DNA from: Owenweeksia sp963758205
GTDB taxonomy: Bacteria; Bacteroidota; Bacteroidia; Flavobacteriales; Schleiferiaceae
Assembly (NCBI GenBank): GCA_963758205.1
Contig: CAVWUM010000001.1
Coordinates: forward strand, 62,001-126,000
Reading direction: 5' to 3'
Length of the DNA: 64,000 nucleotides
Shown here: one piece after another, positions 15,504-25,164 of the stretch
Position numbering within the stretch: the first letter of the stretch is position 1
How the letters are laid out: every line of letters starts with the position of its first letter
Translations under genes and position numbers: made by a program
Notes under the pieces: generated by a model
The model's input: the letters and a program-made list of their open reading frames with translations, nothing else
Database searches by the model: none
What the model was told of the DNA's origin: nothing

Positions 15504-15932
15504 TTAATCATTGGGCTCCTCTTTTCCATATTCAGTTTGCTCTTCTTTAAAATGCCACCCCTTATGATCGGACTTTTTGAGATAGTTAATGAAGCGGTTA
15601 ATTTGCTGACTTAAATTCTCTAAAAACAGTCGCTTTTCTTCAAACTCTTCTTGAGCAATGTACTTATTGTCTAAAAGGCGATAAAGCTGTGACCTAACCT
15701 CACCAGCGGAGCCTTTGGCTACAAAAAGAAAATAAATAAATTCCTTATTCCCGGATCGCTCAAAACCCTCAGCGATATTGTCCATAGTTGAACCTGAGGA
15801 ACCTTCTATTTGATCCTTTAACCTAAAGTTAGATTTTAAAGGTGTGGTTTCTACAACGGTATTAACCCATTGGCAAAGCGTTCTTGATTTTTGCCAAATT
15901 TCTAAATCTTCAAAACGAGAATAAGTTGCCAA
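15504..15932 (-). CDS. S23-like four-helix-bundle protein
   Basis: A 142-residue protein of the 23S-rRNA-intervening-sequence/S23 four-helix-bundle family. Signature blocks: FEDLEIWQKSRTLCQWV at the N-terminus, FRLKDQIEGSSGSTMDNIAEGF, and EFIYFLFVAKGSAGEVRSQLYR. It starts with TTG. Family members occur in rRNA insertions, beside reverse transcriptases as accessory proteins, and free-standing; the free-standing role is unknown. Here it interrupts the suf operon between sufS and the methyltransferase and is bracketed by inverted 8-bp-period arrays, so it looks like an inserted cassette. Confidence 0.9.
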   Translation of the reverse strand: MATYSRFEDLEIWQKSRTLCQWVNTVVETTPLKSNFRLKDQIEGSSGSTMDNIAEGFERSGNKEFIYFLFVAKGSAGEVRSQLYRLLDNKYIAQEEFEEKRLFLENLSQQINRFINYLKKSDHKGWHFKEEQTEYGKEEPND

Positions 15933-15937
15933 CTAGG

Positions 15938-15968
15938 AAATTTTCAAATTATCGAATTTTCAAATATA
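15938..15968 (-). repeat. 8-bp-period array, right flank of the S23 gene
   Basis: The minus strand reads ATATTTGA, AAATTCGA, TAATTTGA, AAATTTCC: the same unit as the left flank but in the opposite orientation. It spans the gap between the S23 start and the sufS stop codon. Confidence 0.75.
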
Positions 15969-17204
15969 TTAAGCCAACATCTTCTCAACTCTCTTTAACC
16001 CTTCAACCAGCCGGTCAATTTCTTCCTTAGTGTTGTAAAATGAGAAGGAAGCCCGCACTGTTCCCGGAATATCAAAGAAGTTCATAATAGGTTGCGTACA
16101 GTGGTGGCCTGTGCGTACAGCTATACCCAGTTTATCTAAAATGGCACCTGCATCGTATGGGTGAATATCACCTAATAGGAATGATATAACGCTGGCCTTG
16201 TTATCGGCTTCGCCAATAAACCGCATATTCTCAAACTGAGAAAGTTGCTCCATGCCGTAAGACAGCAATTCGTTTTCATATCGGGCAATATTGTTCAGCC
16301 CAATTTCATTTACATAGTCCAGTGCGGTGCCAAGTACAATACCATCAGCAATATTGGGGGTGCCTGCCTCAAATTTATGGGGTAAATCGGCATAAGTGGT
16401 TTTTTCAAAGGTTACGGTAGCAATCATTTCGCCACCACCCTGGTAGGGAGGAAGCTGCTCCAGCAATTCCTCTTTTCCATACAAAATACCAATACCCGTA
16501 GGCCCATAAATTTTATGAGAACTAAAAACATAGAAGTCAGCATCCAGATCCTGCACATCCACCTGCATGTGGGGTACTGACTGTGCACCATCCACCAATA
16601 CCCATGCACCATATTCATGCGCCATCCGTATAATTTCCTTTGCGGGATTAATAGTTCCCAGGGCATTGGATACATGATTGAAAGCCACAATCCTGGTTTT
16701 CTCAGTAAGTAGCTTTTGGTATTCATCCAGCAACAGTTCCCCTTTACTGTTCATGGGGATAACCTTTAGTATGGCGCCCGTTTGCTCACACAGCATTTGC
16801 CAGGGCACAATATTGCTGTGATGCTCCATCGCTGAGATTATAACCTCATCACCGGTTTTGATTATACCTTTTGAAAGGGAGGTAGTAAGAAGGTTAATAC
16901 CATCTGTAGTGCCTTTGGTAAATATGATTTCATAAACCTTTTCGGCATTTAGGTGGCTGCGCACTTTTTCGCGGGTAAGCTCATAGGCATCAGTTGCCAG
17001 TTGACTTAAGTGGTGTACACCCCTGTGGATGTTACTATTAATAGTGCTGTAGTACGTATTAAGTGCATCAATAACCACCTTCGGTTTCTGGGTACTGGCT
17101 GCATTATCAAAATACACCAATGGATAACCATTAACCTGTTGGTCAAGTATAGGGAAGTCCTTTCTGGTTTTAGCTATATCAAATGGGGCAGATGCTGTTT
17201 TCAT
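15969..17204 (-). CDS. sufS: SufS cysteine desulfurase
   Basis: A 411-residue PLP enzyme that takes sulfur from cysteine for Fe-S assembly. It has the type II desulfurase pattern: YFDNAASTQKP near the N-terminus, IFTKGTTDGINL, MEHHSNIVPW, the PLP lysine in FSSHKIYGPTG near residue 230, and the active Cys in VRTGHHCTQP near residue 367. Length is normal for SufS. It is followed in the operon by the S23 cassette and then sufE, its persulfide acceptor. Confidence 0.97.
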   Translation of the reverse strand: MKTASAPFDIAKTRKDFPILDQQVNGYPLVYFDNAASTQKPKVVIDALNTYYSTINSNIHRGVHHLSQLATDAYELTREKVRSHLNAEKVYEIIFTKGTTDGINLLTTSLSKGIIKTGDEVIISAMEHHSNIVPWQMLCEQTGAILKVIPMNSKGELLLDEYQKLLTEKTRIVAFNHVSNALGTINPAKEIIRMAHEYGAWVLVDGAQSVPHMQVDVQDLDADFYVFSSHKIYGPTGIGILYGKEELLEQLPPYQGGGEMIATVTFEKTTYADLPHKFEAGTPNIADGIVLGTALDYVNEIGLNNIARYENELLSYGMEQLSQFENMRFIGEADNKASVISFLLGDIHPYDAGAILDKLGIAVRTGHHCTQPIMNFFDIPGTVRASFSFYNTKEEIDRLVEGLKRVEKMLA

Positions 17205-17212
17205 AGTTATGA

Positions 17213-18532
17213 TTACAGTTCAAAATCAAGATCCACATTGAGCTTTATAGCTATCTGCTTATTCAGCTTTTTGCGCAGTTCAGGAATTTTTACGTTTCTC
17301 AGGCCATCATTGGCAAAGGCATATAGCAATAGGGCTTTTGCTTCCTTTTCAGGGATGCCCCTGGTTTGCATATAAAACATCGCATCTTCATCCAACTGAC
17401 CGATAGTACAACCATGTGAACATTGCACATCATCTGCATAAATTTCCAGCTGTGGCTTGGTATCCACAGAGGCTTTATCGGTAAGCAGTATATTATTATT
17501 CTGCTGAAAAGCATTAGTTTTTTGTGCATTAGGGTGCACCATCACTTTACCGTTAAATACCCCTTTGGCATTGGCATCATAAATACCTTTATACAGCTCA
17601 CTACTATGGCAGTTAGGTACTTTATGGTCGGCCAGAGTATGATGATCTACTAATTGCCCCTCACCAATAATAGTTACCCCATCCATAAAAGTTTCGGTAT
17701 TTTCTTCTTCAAGAAAAATATTGAGGTTATTGCGCACAAACTTATTTCCGAAAGCAAAAGTGCCAATGTTTACATGGCTACCAGCATATTGCTTCACGGA
17801 TGTATTATCAATCAATGAGGCATTAAGACTGTCATTTTGCACTTTGTAATAATGTAGCCTTGAGTTTTTCTCGGCAAAAATTTCAGTAGCTGAGTTGGTA
17901 AGTACTGCACTACTACTAAGCGATTGGTGGCGCTCCACAACTTTTACCTCCGAATTTTCCTCAAGCACAATAAGGTTGCGGGGTTGCAACATTACCTCAT
18001 GCTCGTAGTTAGTGGTAAAAAATATAAGCTGCACCGGTTTTTCAACCGTTTGATTTTTTTTAATGCGGATAAAGGCACCCTCTCTGGCGAAAGCCGTATT
18101 AATGGCACCTAAGGAGTCACCTTTTGGTAGCGCTTTATTGAAGTACTTTTCGGCAACATCTTCATACTTGCTAAGCATACTGCCAAAAGTGCAAATGTCA
18201 AAGCCATCATGAGTGGTTTCGCTAAGCCAGGAGCTGAATACACCATCAACAAAAACAAGTTTGTAGGTATCTACATCACTTAAAAAATAGCGTTTCACTT
18301 CTTTAAAGTCTATCGCATTATCATCTTTATGAAAAAGACGATAATCATACTTTAAAATGGGCTTTAGATTGGTGTACTTCCACTCTTCATCGCGCTTGGT
18401 GGGGAAACCTTTTTCTTCAAAAACCCTAAAAGCCTCCTGCCTGGTTTTATGAACGGGGGTTTTCGCCTGTCCATTCAACTCATTTTCAAAAACGATGAAT
18501 GATGATTCCAGTTTATCTTTAAGTTCTTCCAC
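17213..18532 (-). CDS. sufD: Fe-S cluster assembly protein SufD
   Basis: A 439-residue component of the SufBC2D scaffold. SufD features: GFPTKRDEEWKYTNLKP near the N-terminus, the beta-helix middle, and the C-terminal block DDVQCSHGCTIGQLDEDAMFYMQTRGI with the conserved Cys/His. The start is GTG (MEELKDKLESS). It lies eight bases upstream of sufS. A periodic 8-bp array lies just upstream of its start. Confidence 0.95.
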   Translation of the reverse strand: MEELKDKLESSFIVFENELNGQAKTPVHKTRQEAFRVFEEKGFPTKRDEEWKYTNLKPILKYDYRLFHKDDNAIDFKEVKRYFLSDVDTYKLVFVDGVFSSWLSETTHDGFDICTFGSMLSKYEDVAEKYFNKALPKGDSLGAINTAFAREGAFIRIKKNQTVEKPVQLIFFTTNYEHEVMLQPRNLIVLEENSEVKVVERHQSLSSSAVLTNSATEIFAEKNSRLHYYKVQNDSLNASLIDNTSVKQYAGSHVNIGTFAFGNKFVRNNLNIFLEEENTETFMDGVTIIGEGQLVDHHTLADHKVPNCHSSELYKGIYDANAKGVFNGKVMVHPNAQKTNAFQQNNNILLTDKASVDTKPQLEIYADDVQCSHGCTIGQLDEDAMFYMQTRGIPEKEAKALLLYAFANDGLRNVKIPELRKKLNKQIAIKLNVDLDFEL

Positions 18533-18542
18533 GTTGTGTTTC

Positions 18543-18582
18543 TTATTTGAAGATTCGAAAATTGGAAGATTCGAATGATTCT
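18543..18582 (+). repeat. Third 8-bp-period array, upstream of sufD
   Basis: The plus strand reads TTATTTGA, AGATTCGA, AAATTGGA, AGATTCGA, ATGATTCT, the same unit and phase as the arrays flanking the S23 gene. It lies in the gap between sufC and sufD with no S23 gene beside it. Confidence 0.7.
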
Positions 18583-18610
18583 ATAAAATTAATTTCCTGT
18601 TGAGATACGC

Positions 18611-19363
18611 TTAAATAGTTGCTTCCTCTTTCAGCCAATCGTATCCCTTTTCTTCCAGTTCAAGGGCCAGATTTTTATCTCCTGATTTTACAATCTTACC
18701 CTTAGATAATACATGTACATAATCAGGCACTATATAATCCAAAAGCCTTTGGTAGTGTGTGATAAGCAGTACTGCATTGTTTTTACTCCTTAGCTTGTTT
18801 ACGCCATTGGCAACTATACGCAGGGCATCAATATCCAAACCGGAGTCGGTTTCATCAAGGATGGCCAACTTAGGGTCAAGCATCGCCATCTGGAAGATTT
18901 CGTTGCGCTTCTTTTCCCCACCTGAGAAACCTTCATTTAATGATCGACTCAAAAAGCCCTTATCCATTTCCAAAAGGCTCATTTTCTCTCTCATCTTTTT
19001 CAGCATTTCATTGGCAGGCATAGGCTCCATGCCTCGTGCTTTACGGATTTCATTTATGGAGGTTTTGAGGAAATTGGTTACCGTAACTCCCGGAATCTCT
19101 ATAGGATATTGAAATGAAAGAAAAATTCCTTTGTGCGATCTTTCTTCAGGCGCCAAATCCAAAAGGTCTTCATTTTCAAAATCGATATGGCCGTTGGTTA
19201 CTTCATATTCCTCGCGCCCGGCTATTACTGATGATAGAGTACTTTTTCCTGAGCCGTTTGGGCCCATTATAGCATGTACCTCACCGGCTTTTATTTCAAG
19301 GTCAATTCCTTTTAATATTTCGTTGCCGTCAATTTGGGCGTGTAGGTTACTTATGTTTAGCAT
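18611..19363 (-). CDS. sufC: Fe-S cluster assembly ATPase SufC
   Basis: A 250-residue ABC-type ATPase. Walker A GPNGSGKST near residue 35, Q-loop SFQYPIEIPGV near 83, signature SGGEKKRNE near 148 and Walker B LAILDETDSGLD near 170, the last typical of SufC. It drives the conformational change of the SufB-SufD scaffold. Same operon as sufB and sufD. Confidence 0.97.
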   Translation of the reverse strand: MLNISNLHAQIDGNEILKGIDLEIKAGEVHAIMGPNGSGKSTLSSVIAGREEYEVTNGHIDFENEDLLDLAPEERSHKGIFLSFQYPIEIPGVTVTNFLKTSINEIRKARGMEPMPANEMLKKMREKMSLLEMDKGFLSRSLNEGFSGGEKKRNEIFQMAMLDPKLAILDETDSGLDIDALRIVANGVNKLRSKNNAVLLITHYQRLLDYIVPDYVHVLSKGKIVKSGDKNLALELEEKGYDWLKEEATI

Positions 19364-19434
19364 TTCAATATTTATTTCGCGCTAAGCCAATAGACTTGCA
19401 GATGTTCTTTTAGAAAATTTATTCGAATTTGTTT

Positions 19435-20877
19435 TTATCCAACACTGCCTTCCAGGCTTATGGCCAAAAGTTTTTGCGCCTCAACAGCAAACTCCATAGG
19501 CAATTGGTTTAGTACATCTTTACAATAGCCATTAACAATAAGCGCTATGGCTTCTTCAGTGCCGATGCCACGCTGGTTGCAGTAAAAAATCTGGTCTTCA
19601 CCAATTTTACTGGTGGTGGCTTCGTGCTCCACCTTAGCGGTTTTGTTTTGAGTTTCTATATAAGGGAAGGTATGTGAACCGCAGCTGCTGCCCATTAGCA
19701 AAGAGTCGCATTGCGAAAAGTTTCGGGCATTCTCAGCCCTTGGGCCAATTTTTACCAGCCCGCGGTAGCTGCCATTGCTCTTACCCGCACATATGCCTTT
19801 ACTAATAATGGTACTCTTGGTGTTTTTACCAAGGTGGATCATCTTAGTACCCGTATCCGCCTGCTGAAAGTTGTTAGTTACGGCAACACTATAAAATTCT
19901 CCAATAGAGTTTTCTCCTTTAAGGATGCAGCTTGGATACTTCCACGTTACGGCACTACCGGTTTCCACCTGTGTCCACGAGATTTTGGCATTGCGCTCAC
20001 AAATACCTCGCTTAGTTACGAAATTGAATACGCCCCCTTTACCATTTTTATCACCCGGGTACCAGTTTTGTACAGTTGAATATTTAATCTCTGCATCATC
20101 AAGTGCTATAAGCTCTACAACCGCTGCATGTAATTGATTTTCATCGCGGCTTGGGGCGGTGCACCCTTCCAGGTAACTTACATAACTACTTTCATCTGCT
20201 ACCAACAGGGTTCTTTCAAACTGGCCCGTACCGGCAGCATTTATACGGAAGTAAGTGCTAAGTTCCATTGGGCACTTTACCCCTTTTGGTATGTAGCAAA
20301 AAGACCCATCCGTGAAAACGGCCGAATTTAGAGCCGCATAAAAGTTATCACTTTTTGGCACTACCGTACCGATGTATTTTCTAACCAACTCCGGGTGTTC
20401 CTGAATGGCCTCTGATATAGAGCAGAATATGATGCCTTTTTCGGCCAGGGTCTTTTTAAATGTTGTGGCTACTGATACTGAGTCCACAACCACATCCATG
20501 GCCACTCCCGTTAGCCTTTTTTGCTCGTCAAGCGAGATACCGAGTTTTTCAAAAGTCTTCAGTAGCTCGGGATCAACTTCATCAAGGCTGTTTAGCGTGG
20601 GTTTCTTTTTAGGAGCAGAATAATAGGAAATATCCTGAAAATCAGGAGCAGGATAATGAATGTTCGCCCACTTTGGCTCCTTCATTTTTTTCCACTTTCT
20701 AAGGGCATCCAACCTCCACTCCAGCATCCATTCGGGCTCATTCTTTTTTGCCGATATAAACCTGATAATATCTTCATTAAGCCCCTTGGGAGCCTGATCA
20801 GATTCAATATCGGTGTAAAAGCCATATTTATATTCCGATCCTGTTACTTCCTCTAATAATTGCTCTTCACTGCTCAT
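19435..20877 (-). CDS. sufB: Fe-S cluster assembly protein SufB
   Basis: A 480-residue scaffold protein. Recognisable blocks: NEPEWMLEWRLDALRKW near residue 50, YIPKGVKCPMELSTYFRIN near 195, EGCTAPSRDENQLHAAVVEL near 235, RGICERNAKISWTQVETGSA, and the C-terminal EHEATTSKIGEDQIFYCNQRG. Cluster-binding Cys are present. It is the second gene of the operon after sufA. Confidence 0.97.
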   Translation of the reverse strand: MSSEEQLLEEVTGSEYKYGFYTDIESDQAPKGLNEDIIRFISAKKNEPEWMLEWRLDALRKWKKMKEPKWANIHYPAPDFQDISYYSAPKKKPTLNSLDEVDPELLKTFEKLGISLDEQKRLTGVAMDVVVDSVSVATTFKKTLAEKGIIFCSISEAIQEHPELVRKYIGTVVPKSDNFYAALNSAVFTDGSFCYIPKGVKCPMELSTYFRINAAGTGQFERTLLVADESSYVSYLEGCTAPSRDENQLHAAVVELIALDDAEIKYSTVQNWYPGDKNGKGGVFNFVTKRGICERNAKISWTQVETGSAVTWKYPSCILKGENSIGEFYSVAVTNNFQQADTGTKMIHLGKNTKSTIISKGICAGKSNGSYRGLVKIGPRAENARNFSQCDSLLMGSSCGSHTFPYIETQNKTAKVEHEATTSKIGEDQIFYCNQRGIGTEEAIALIVNGYCKDVLNQLPMEFAVEAQKLLAISLEGSVG

Positions 20878-20929
20878 ATAAAAATCTTTCTGTCAAAATT
20901 GAAAAGTTATACCTGTAGGTGAGCTGTAT

Positions 20930-21259
20930 CTAAACTGCAAAGCTTTCACCACAGCCACAAGTGCGCGAGGCATTGGGGTTATTAAAGCTGAAGCCCTTTC
21001 CGTTTAGCCCACCACTATATTCAAGTGTAGTACCTACCAGGTATAAAAAGCTCTTTTTATCGATAACTATTCTAACCCCTTGGTCTTCAAACATTTTATC
21101 ACTTTCAGAAATAGCGTCATCAAGTTTCAGGTTGTATGATAGTCCGCTGCACCCCCCGCTGGTAACACCAACCCGCACGTATGACTGAGCTAACTCCTTA
21201 CCTTCTTCCTGCACAAGGTGCTCCAGTTGCTTACGCGCTGATTCAGAAACTTTTATCAT
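20930..21259 (-). CDS. sufA: A-type Fe-S carrier protein (SufA/IscA/HesB family)
   Basis: A 109-residue protein with the three conserved cysteines of the family: GVTSGGCSGLSY near residue 36 and the C-terminal SRTCGCGESF. It accepts clusters from the SufBCD scaffold and hands them to apoproteins. It is the first gene of the suf operon, and its promoter is directly upstream. No IscR-type regulator gene is present nearby. Confidence 0.92.
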   Translation of the reverse strand: MIKVSESARKQLEHLVQEEGKELAQSYVRVGVTSGGCSGLSYNLKLDDAISESDKMFEDQGVRIVIDKKSFLYLVGTTLEYSGGLNGKGFSFNNPNASRTCGCGESFAV

Positions 21260-21288
21260 AACTATTTAGAATTAGTCAAAATTAATGC

Positions 21289-21316
21289 AAAGGTAGCTAA
21301 ACAAACAGGTACCAAA
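21289..21316 (-). promoter_or_regulatory. Bacteroidota sigma-A promoter of the suf operon
   Basis: On the minus strand TTG (21316-21314), a 17-bp spacer, then TACCTTTG (21296-21289), 29 bp before the sufA ATG. A second -7-like element TAATTTTG lies at 21285-21278. Confidence 0.7.
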
Positions 21317-21406
21317 AAATGAAACCACTGTATAAATCTATCAGTTAATAGAACGACCATAACTGCACAATAACTAATTGATTACTGCTCATGATGCTGA
21401 TATTTA

Positions 21407-21414
21407 TATATTTG
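21407..21414 (+). promoter_or_regulatory. TAnnTTTG promoter element of the first giant adhesin gene
   Basis: TATATTTG lies 51 bp before the ATG at 21466. The nearest upstream TTG (21378-21380) is 26 bp away, somewhat far. The position argues that translation starts at 21466 and not at the ATG at 21391, which lies upstream of the element. Confidence 0.5.
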
Positions 21415-21465
21415 TGGTTTACTCCAATTCTCACTCTACAACTAGATAAGCCTGACCGAATTTCT

Positions 21466-24400
21466 ATGAGCATTGGAAAGCATATTCTTATAGTTTTAGT
21501 GGTTACCCTGGGGGTACAGGTTGCCTATGCTTGTAAGCCTCATGTAAACTGGGCTCCAACTCTAAGTTTTTGCACGGGTAACTCTATTACGCTTAGTGCT
21601 TTTAACCCCAACTGCAGCTATTTATGGAATACAGGTGATACTACATCCTCGCTAACCATTACCACCTCGGGTACTTATTACGTTACAGTTACCAACTCCT
21701 GTGGCTCCACTTCCGATACTATACAGGTAAATGTGGCCCAGCATCTTAATATAAACCTTGGGCCCGATCGTGTAATGTGCTCAGCTAACCTCCCCTTTCT
21801 TTCGGTGCCTTTGCAGCCCAATACTACTTACCGTTGGCAGGATAATTCAACCGGACATCAATTACCTATCACTCAGTCCGGAACCTATTACGTAAAGGTT
21901 ACTAATGCCTGTGGAACTTATGGGGATACTGTTAATATTACCCTTGTACAGCCCCCGGTCTACTCTTTGGGTCCTGATATTCAAAACTGCGCAGGGGCGC
22001 CTGTAACTTTATCTGTACCTGCTGGGCAAGATGCCAAAATTTATTGGAGTAATGGAGATACCACTAACTCTATGGTGGTTACCACGCCAGGTAGTTATTG
22101 GGTATCAATGGTTAATGGGTGCGGTACCTTTAGAGATACGGTTAGGGTTATTCACAATCCGGGTGCAAGCCTTAATCTTGGTGGGGTAGTATCCAAATGT
22201 GTTAACACCAATACTATTCTTGACCCTGGTATAAGTGGTGGAAGCTACCTATGGAGTACTAATGCCAATACACCAACCATTTCTGTGGCTTCTCCCGGTA
22301 CCTATTGGGTACAGTATTCTGATATATGTGGCGTTTTTTATGACACGGTGCAGGTGGTTGATAAATATCCACCTACGGTAGATCTGGGTAAGGATACCAC
22401 GATATGTTATGATGATATTTTGTACTTGAATGCCGGTAATGTGGGCAGTACCTATAATTGGTCAAACGGTAAAACTTCACGCACTATTCAAATAGATACA
22501 ACTGGGTTATATTGGGTTGGTGTGGATAATGGTTGCGGAATTGTTTATGACTCTGTACATGTAAAAGTTACCTACCAGCCTGTGGATTCAATTGGTGATA
22601 CAGCTTATTACTGTGGTAATGGATATGTAGATGTAGATGCCGGTAATTTTGGGCCTACATCCTATTATTTCTGGGATGATGGCACCACCAATCGTGTGCA
22701 TCGCTACTCTTCAGAAGGTAGTCATACGGTTCTGGTAGGTAATCATTGTGATACCATACTGGTAGAGTTTTATGTAAAAAAGCTGAGGATGTCGGCATTC
22801 GATCTCGGCAATGATACTGTAGTTTGTGGTCCTGTGGTACTAGATACAAGACTGCCCTCACGGATACATAAATTTGACTGGAGTACAGGAGGGAAGCTTC
22901 CGTATATGCTGGTAACAAGCCCGGGCATTTATTGGGTAAAGGTTAGTAATGCCTGTGGTAACTTTTATGATACTATTGAAGTTGCTATGACTTATACACC
23001 CTCGGTAACACCAGCCGGACCCATTGTTCTTTGCCAGGGCAACTCTACCACCTTGTATGGATTGCCAAATGATACCCTCACCAAATTCAGGTGGAGTACC
23101 GGGGATACTACAAGTTCCATTGTAGTTAATAATCCTGGCACCTATTTTCTCGAAGCCTATAATATCTGTGATACTATTTATGATAGTGTGGTAGTTAATA
23201 ATGTTTTTCCATTAAACATTGATCTTGGTCCGGATACTTCTTTTTGTATTACTCAAGTGATATTGCTCGATGCAACGGTTTATAATTCTGATTCAGTGCG
23301 CTGGAGCACCGGTTCAAGAAATGGCCGCTTACCCGTAAATGTTTCTGGAAAATATTGGGTGGATGTGTATAATGCCTGTGGTATGTACTCGGATACCATT
23401 AATATACGTGTAAGTAAACCACCAAAAGATCTTTTAAATGATATGGCGTTTTGTAATGGTGGTAGCGTGGTTGCTGATGCCAGTCAGCCCAATGTTACCT
23501 CTTATTACTGGAGCACAGGTGCCTCTGCTAATAATATTACAATAAACACCGCAGGCTGGTATTGGGTTGATTTAACCAATGATTGTGGAACCGTAAGAGA
23601 CTCTTTTTACGTACGGGAAGATTATCCAATTGCGCCCTTCTCCATCGGCAAGGATACTATTTTTTGTTCGGGCTATTTATGGCTCGACCCCGTTTATATG
23701 GCCGGTGTAAAGTACACCTGGCAGGATGGTACAAATGCCCGAAGGCACAGAGCAACGGTTTCTGGTACATATTGGGTTACAGCTTCCAATGCCTGTAATT
23801 CATATACAGATAGTATTACTATACTTATTACCGGGCCTCCTAAAATGGCATTGGGCGATTCGGTAATGTTTTGTGCGGGTAGCGTTTTTACTCTTAATGC
23901 TCAAAATCCGGGATGTACTTATTTATGGAATGATGGAAGTACCGGGCAGTATTTTTCTTCGGATACAGCAGGTATTTATTGGGTAACGATTACAAATGCA
24001 TGCGGAGTTATTACCGACTCTGTAGAGTTGGTTACAGAATACCCGCTTGTAAACCTGGAACTGGGCAACGACACGGTTATTTGCCAGGGGCAAACTTTAA
24101 CTCTGGATGCCCATTACGATAACGTTTTTACCCAATGGAACACGGGGGAAAGTACGCGTCAGATTACTGTTTCCGGTACAGGATTATATACGGTGCTTAT
24201 TTCAAATACTTGTGGAGTGTGGACAGATACCATTTTTGTTGAGGTACAGGATATACCCACTTTTGATTTGGGTACAGATACCTTTATATGTAATGTAAAT
24301 GGAGAGCTGGAGCTCGAAGGGCCTCCGGAAATGGAGAATTATACATGGAGTAATGGTAGTATAAATCCCTCCACCACTTTTTATAATGCCGGAAAAAAAT

Positions 24401-25164
24401 GGCTTACAGTAAATAACAAATGCTTTACCTATACTGATACTATACTCCTTATAGGGGAAGACCCTATTATTATGGAACTCGGTAGTGACACCACTTTATG
24501 CTTTGGAGAGTCACTTTACCTTACTCCGGGAAATCTTAGTTACCCAATACATTGGGATAATGGGCTTACCGCTGATTTTAGAGAAGTTACCCGCAGTGGT
24601 AAGTATTGGGCCTCTGCATCAAATAGCTGTGGAGTATTTGCTGATACCATCCGGGTGAACTTTGACTATCCACTTCAACCCGAGCCTCAGGACACAGTAG
24701 TCTGTTTAGGAGACTCTGCAGTTGTTGATCTCCTTAAAGCTGAGCTTGAAGTGCAATGGTATGATGGTTCAACAGATAAACTGCGATATTTTGATAAAGA
24801 AGGTAGTTATTCAGTTGCACTTACAAATACTTGTGGAACTTTTTACAAAGACTATGAAGTTGTACTGTCCAATTGCGATTGCCCGTTACATATTTCAAAT
24901 GCCTTTACACCAAATGGAGATGGGCTGAATGATGAGTATCAGATAATTCATGATTGTGACCTCACCGAATATCATCTTCAAATTTATAATAGGTGGGGTG
25001 AGCGCATTTTTGAAACCTATGACCCCAATGAGGGTTGGAATGGAATGTATCATGGACAGGAAGTGCCCATTGGTGTGTATAACTATAAACTGGACTACAC
25101 CTGGATGGTATATGGTTTAGATCATAAAGAACAAAAGCAGGGTATTATCAATCTTCTTCGCTAG
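21466..25164 (+). CDS. Giant 16-repeat Ig-like surface protein with T9SS CHU_C domain
   Basis: A 1232-residue secreted protein. Signal peptide MSIGKHILIVLVVTLGVQVAYA. Then 16 Ig/PKD-like repeats of about 70 residues; each has a first Cys (LGxDTxxC), a YxW core and a second Cys in GxYWVxVxNxCGxxxDTI, probably a disulfide pair. The C-terminal 95 residues (NAFTPNGDGLNDEYQI, IYNRWGERIFET, then PIGVYNYKL) are the gliding-motility-associated CHU_C domain used by the type IX secretion system. Expected on the cell surface, as an adhesin or structural fibre. It is followed by a tandem paralogue of the same repeat number. The upstream ATG at 21391 would mask the signal peptide. Confidence 0.88.
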   Translation: MSIGKHILIVLVVTLGVQVAYACKPHVNWAPTLSFCTGNSITLSAFNPNCSYLWNTGDTTSSLTITTSGTYYVTVTNSCGSTSDTIQVNVAQHLNINLGPDRVMCSANLPFLSVPLQPNTTYRWQDNSTGHQLPITQSGTYYVKVTNACGTYGDTVNITLVQPPVYSLGPDIQNCAGAPVTLSVPAGQDAKIYWSNGDTTNSMVVTTPGSYWVSMVNGCGTFRDTVRVIHNPGASLNLGGVVSKCVNTNTILDPGISGGSYLWSTNANTPTISVASPGTYWVQYSDICGVFYDTVQVVDKYPPTVDLGKDTTICYDDILYLNAGNVGSTYNWSNGKTSRTIQIDTTGLYWVGVDNGCGIVYDSVHVKVTYQPVDSIGDTAYYCGNGYVDVDAGNFGPTSYYFWDDGTTNRVHRYSSEGSHTVLVGNHCDTILVEFYVKKLRMSAFDLGNDTVVCGPVVLDTRLPSRIHKFDWSTGGKLPYMLVTSPGIYWVKVSNACGNFYDTIEVAMTYTPSVTPAGPIVLCQGNSTTLYGLPNDTLTKFRWSTGDTTSSIVVNNPGTYFLEAYNICDTIYDSVVVNNVFPLNIDLGPDTSFCITQVILLDATVYNSDSVRWSTGSRNGRLPVNVSGKYWVDVYNACGMYSDTINIRVSKPPKDLLNDMAFCNGGSVVADASQPNVTSYYWSTGASANNITINTAGWYWVDLTNDCGTVRDSFYVREDYPIAPFSIGKDTIFCSGYLWLDPVYMAGVKYTWQDGTNARRHRATVSGTYWVTASNACNSYTDSITILITGPPKMALGDSVMFCAGSVFTLNAQNPGCTYLWNDGSTGQYFSSDTAGIYWVTITNACGVITDSVELVTEYPLVNLELGNDTVICQGQTLTLDAHYDNVFTQWNTGESTRQITVSGTGLYTVLISNTCGVWTDTIFVEVQDIPTFDLGTDTFICNVNGELELEGPPEMENYTWSNGSINPSTTFYNAGKKWLTVNNKCFTYTDTILLIGEDPIIMELGSDTTLCFGESLYLTPGNLSYPIHWDNGLTADFREVTRSGKYWASASNSCGVFADTIRVNFDYPLQPEPQDTVVCLGDSAVVDLLKAELEVQWYDGSTDKLRYFDKEGSYSVALTNTCGTFYKDYEVVLSNCDCPLHISNAFTPNGDGLNDEYQIIHDCDLTEYHLQIYNRWGERIFETYDPNEGWNGMYHGQEVPIGVYNYKLDYTWMVYGLDHKEQKQGIINLLR

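Noticed and set aside
15504..15932. A ribosomal protein (the S23 name)
   Set aside because: The family name comes from rRNA intervening sequences; these four-helix-bundle proteins are not ribosomal components and no rRNA is nearby.
21391..21465. N-terminal extension of the first adhesin starting at 21391
   Set aside because: The signal peptide begins at 21466 and a -7 promoter element lies at 21407-21414, inside the extension.
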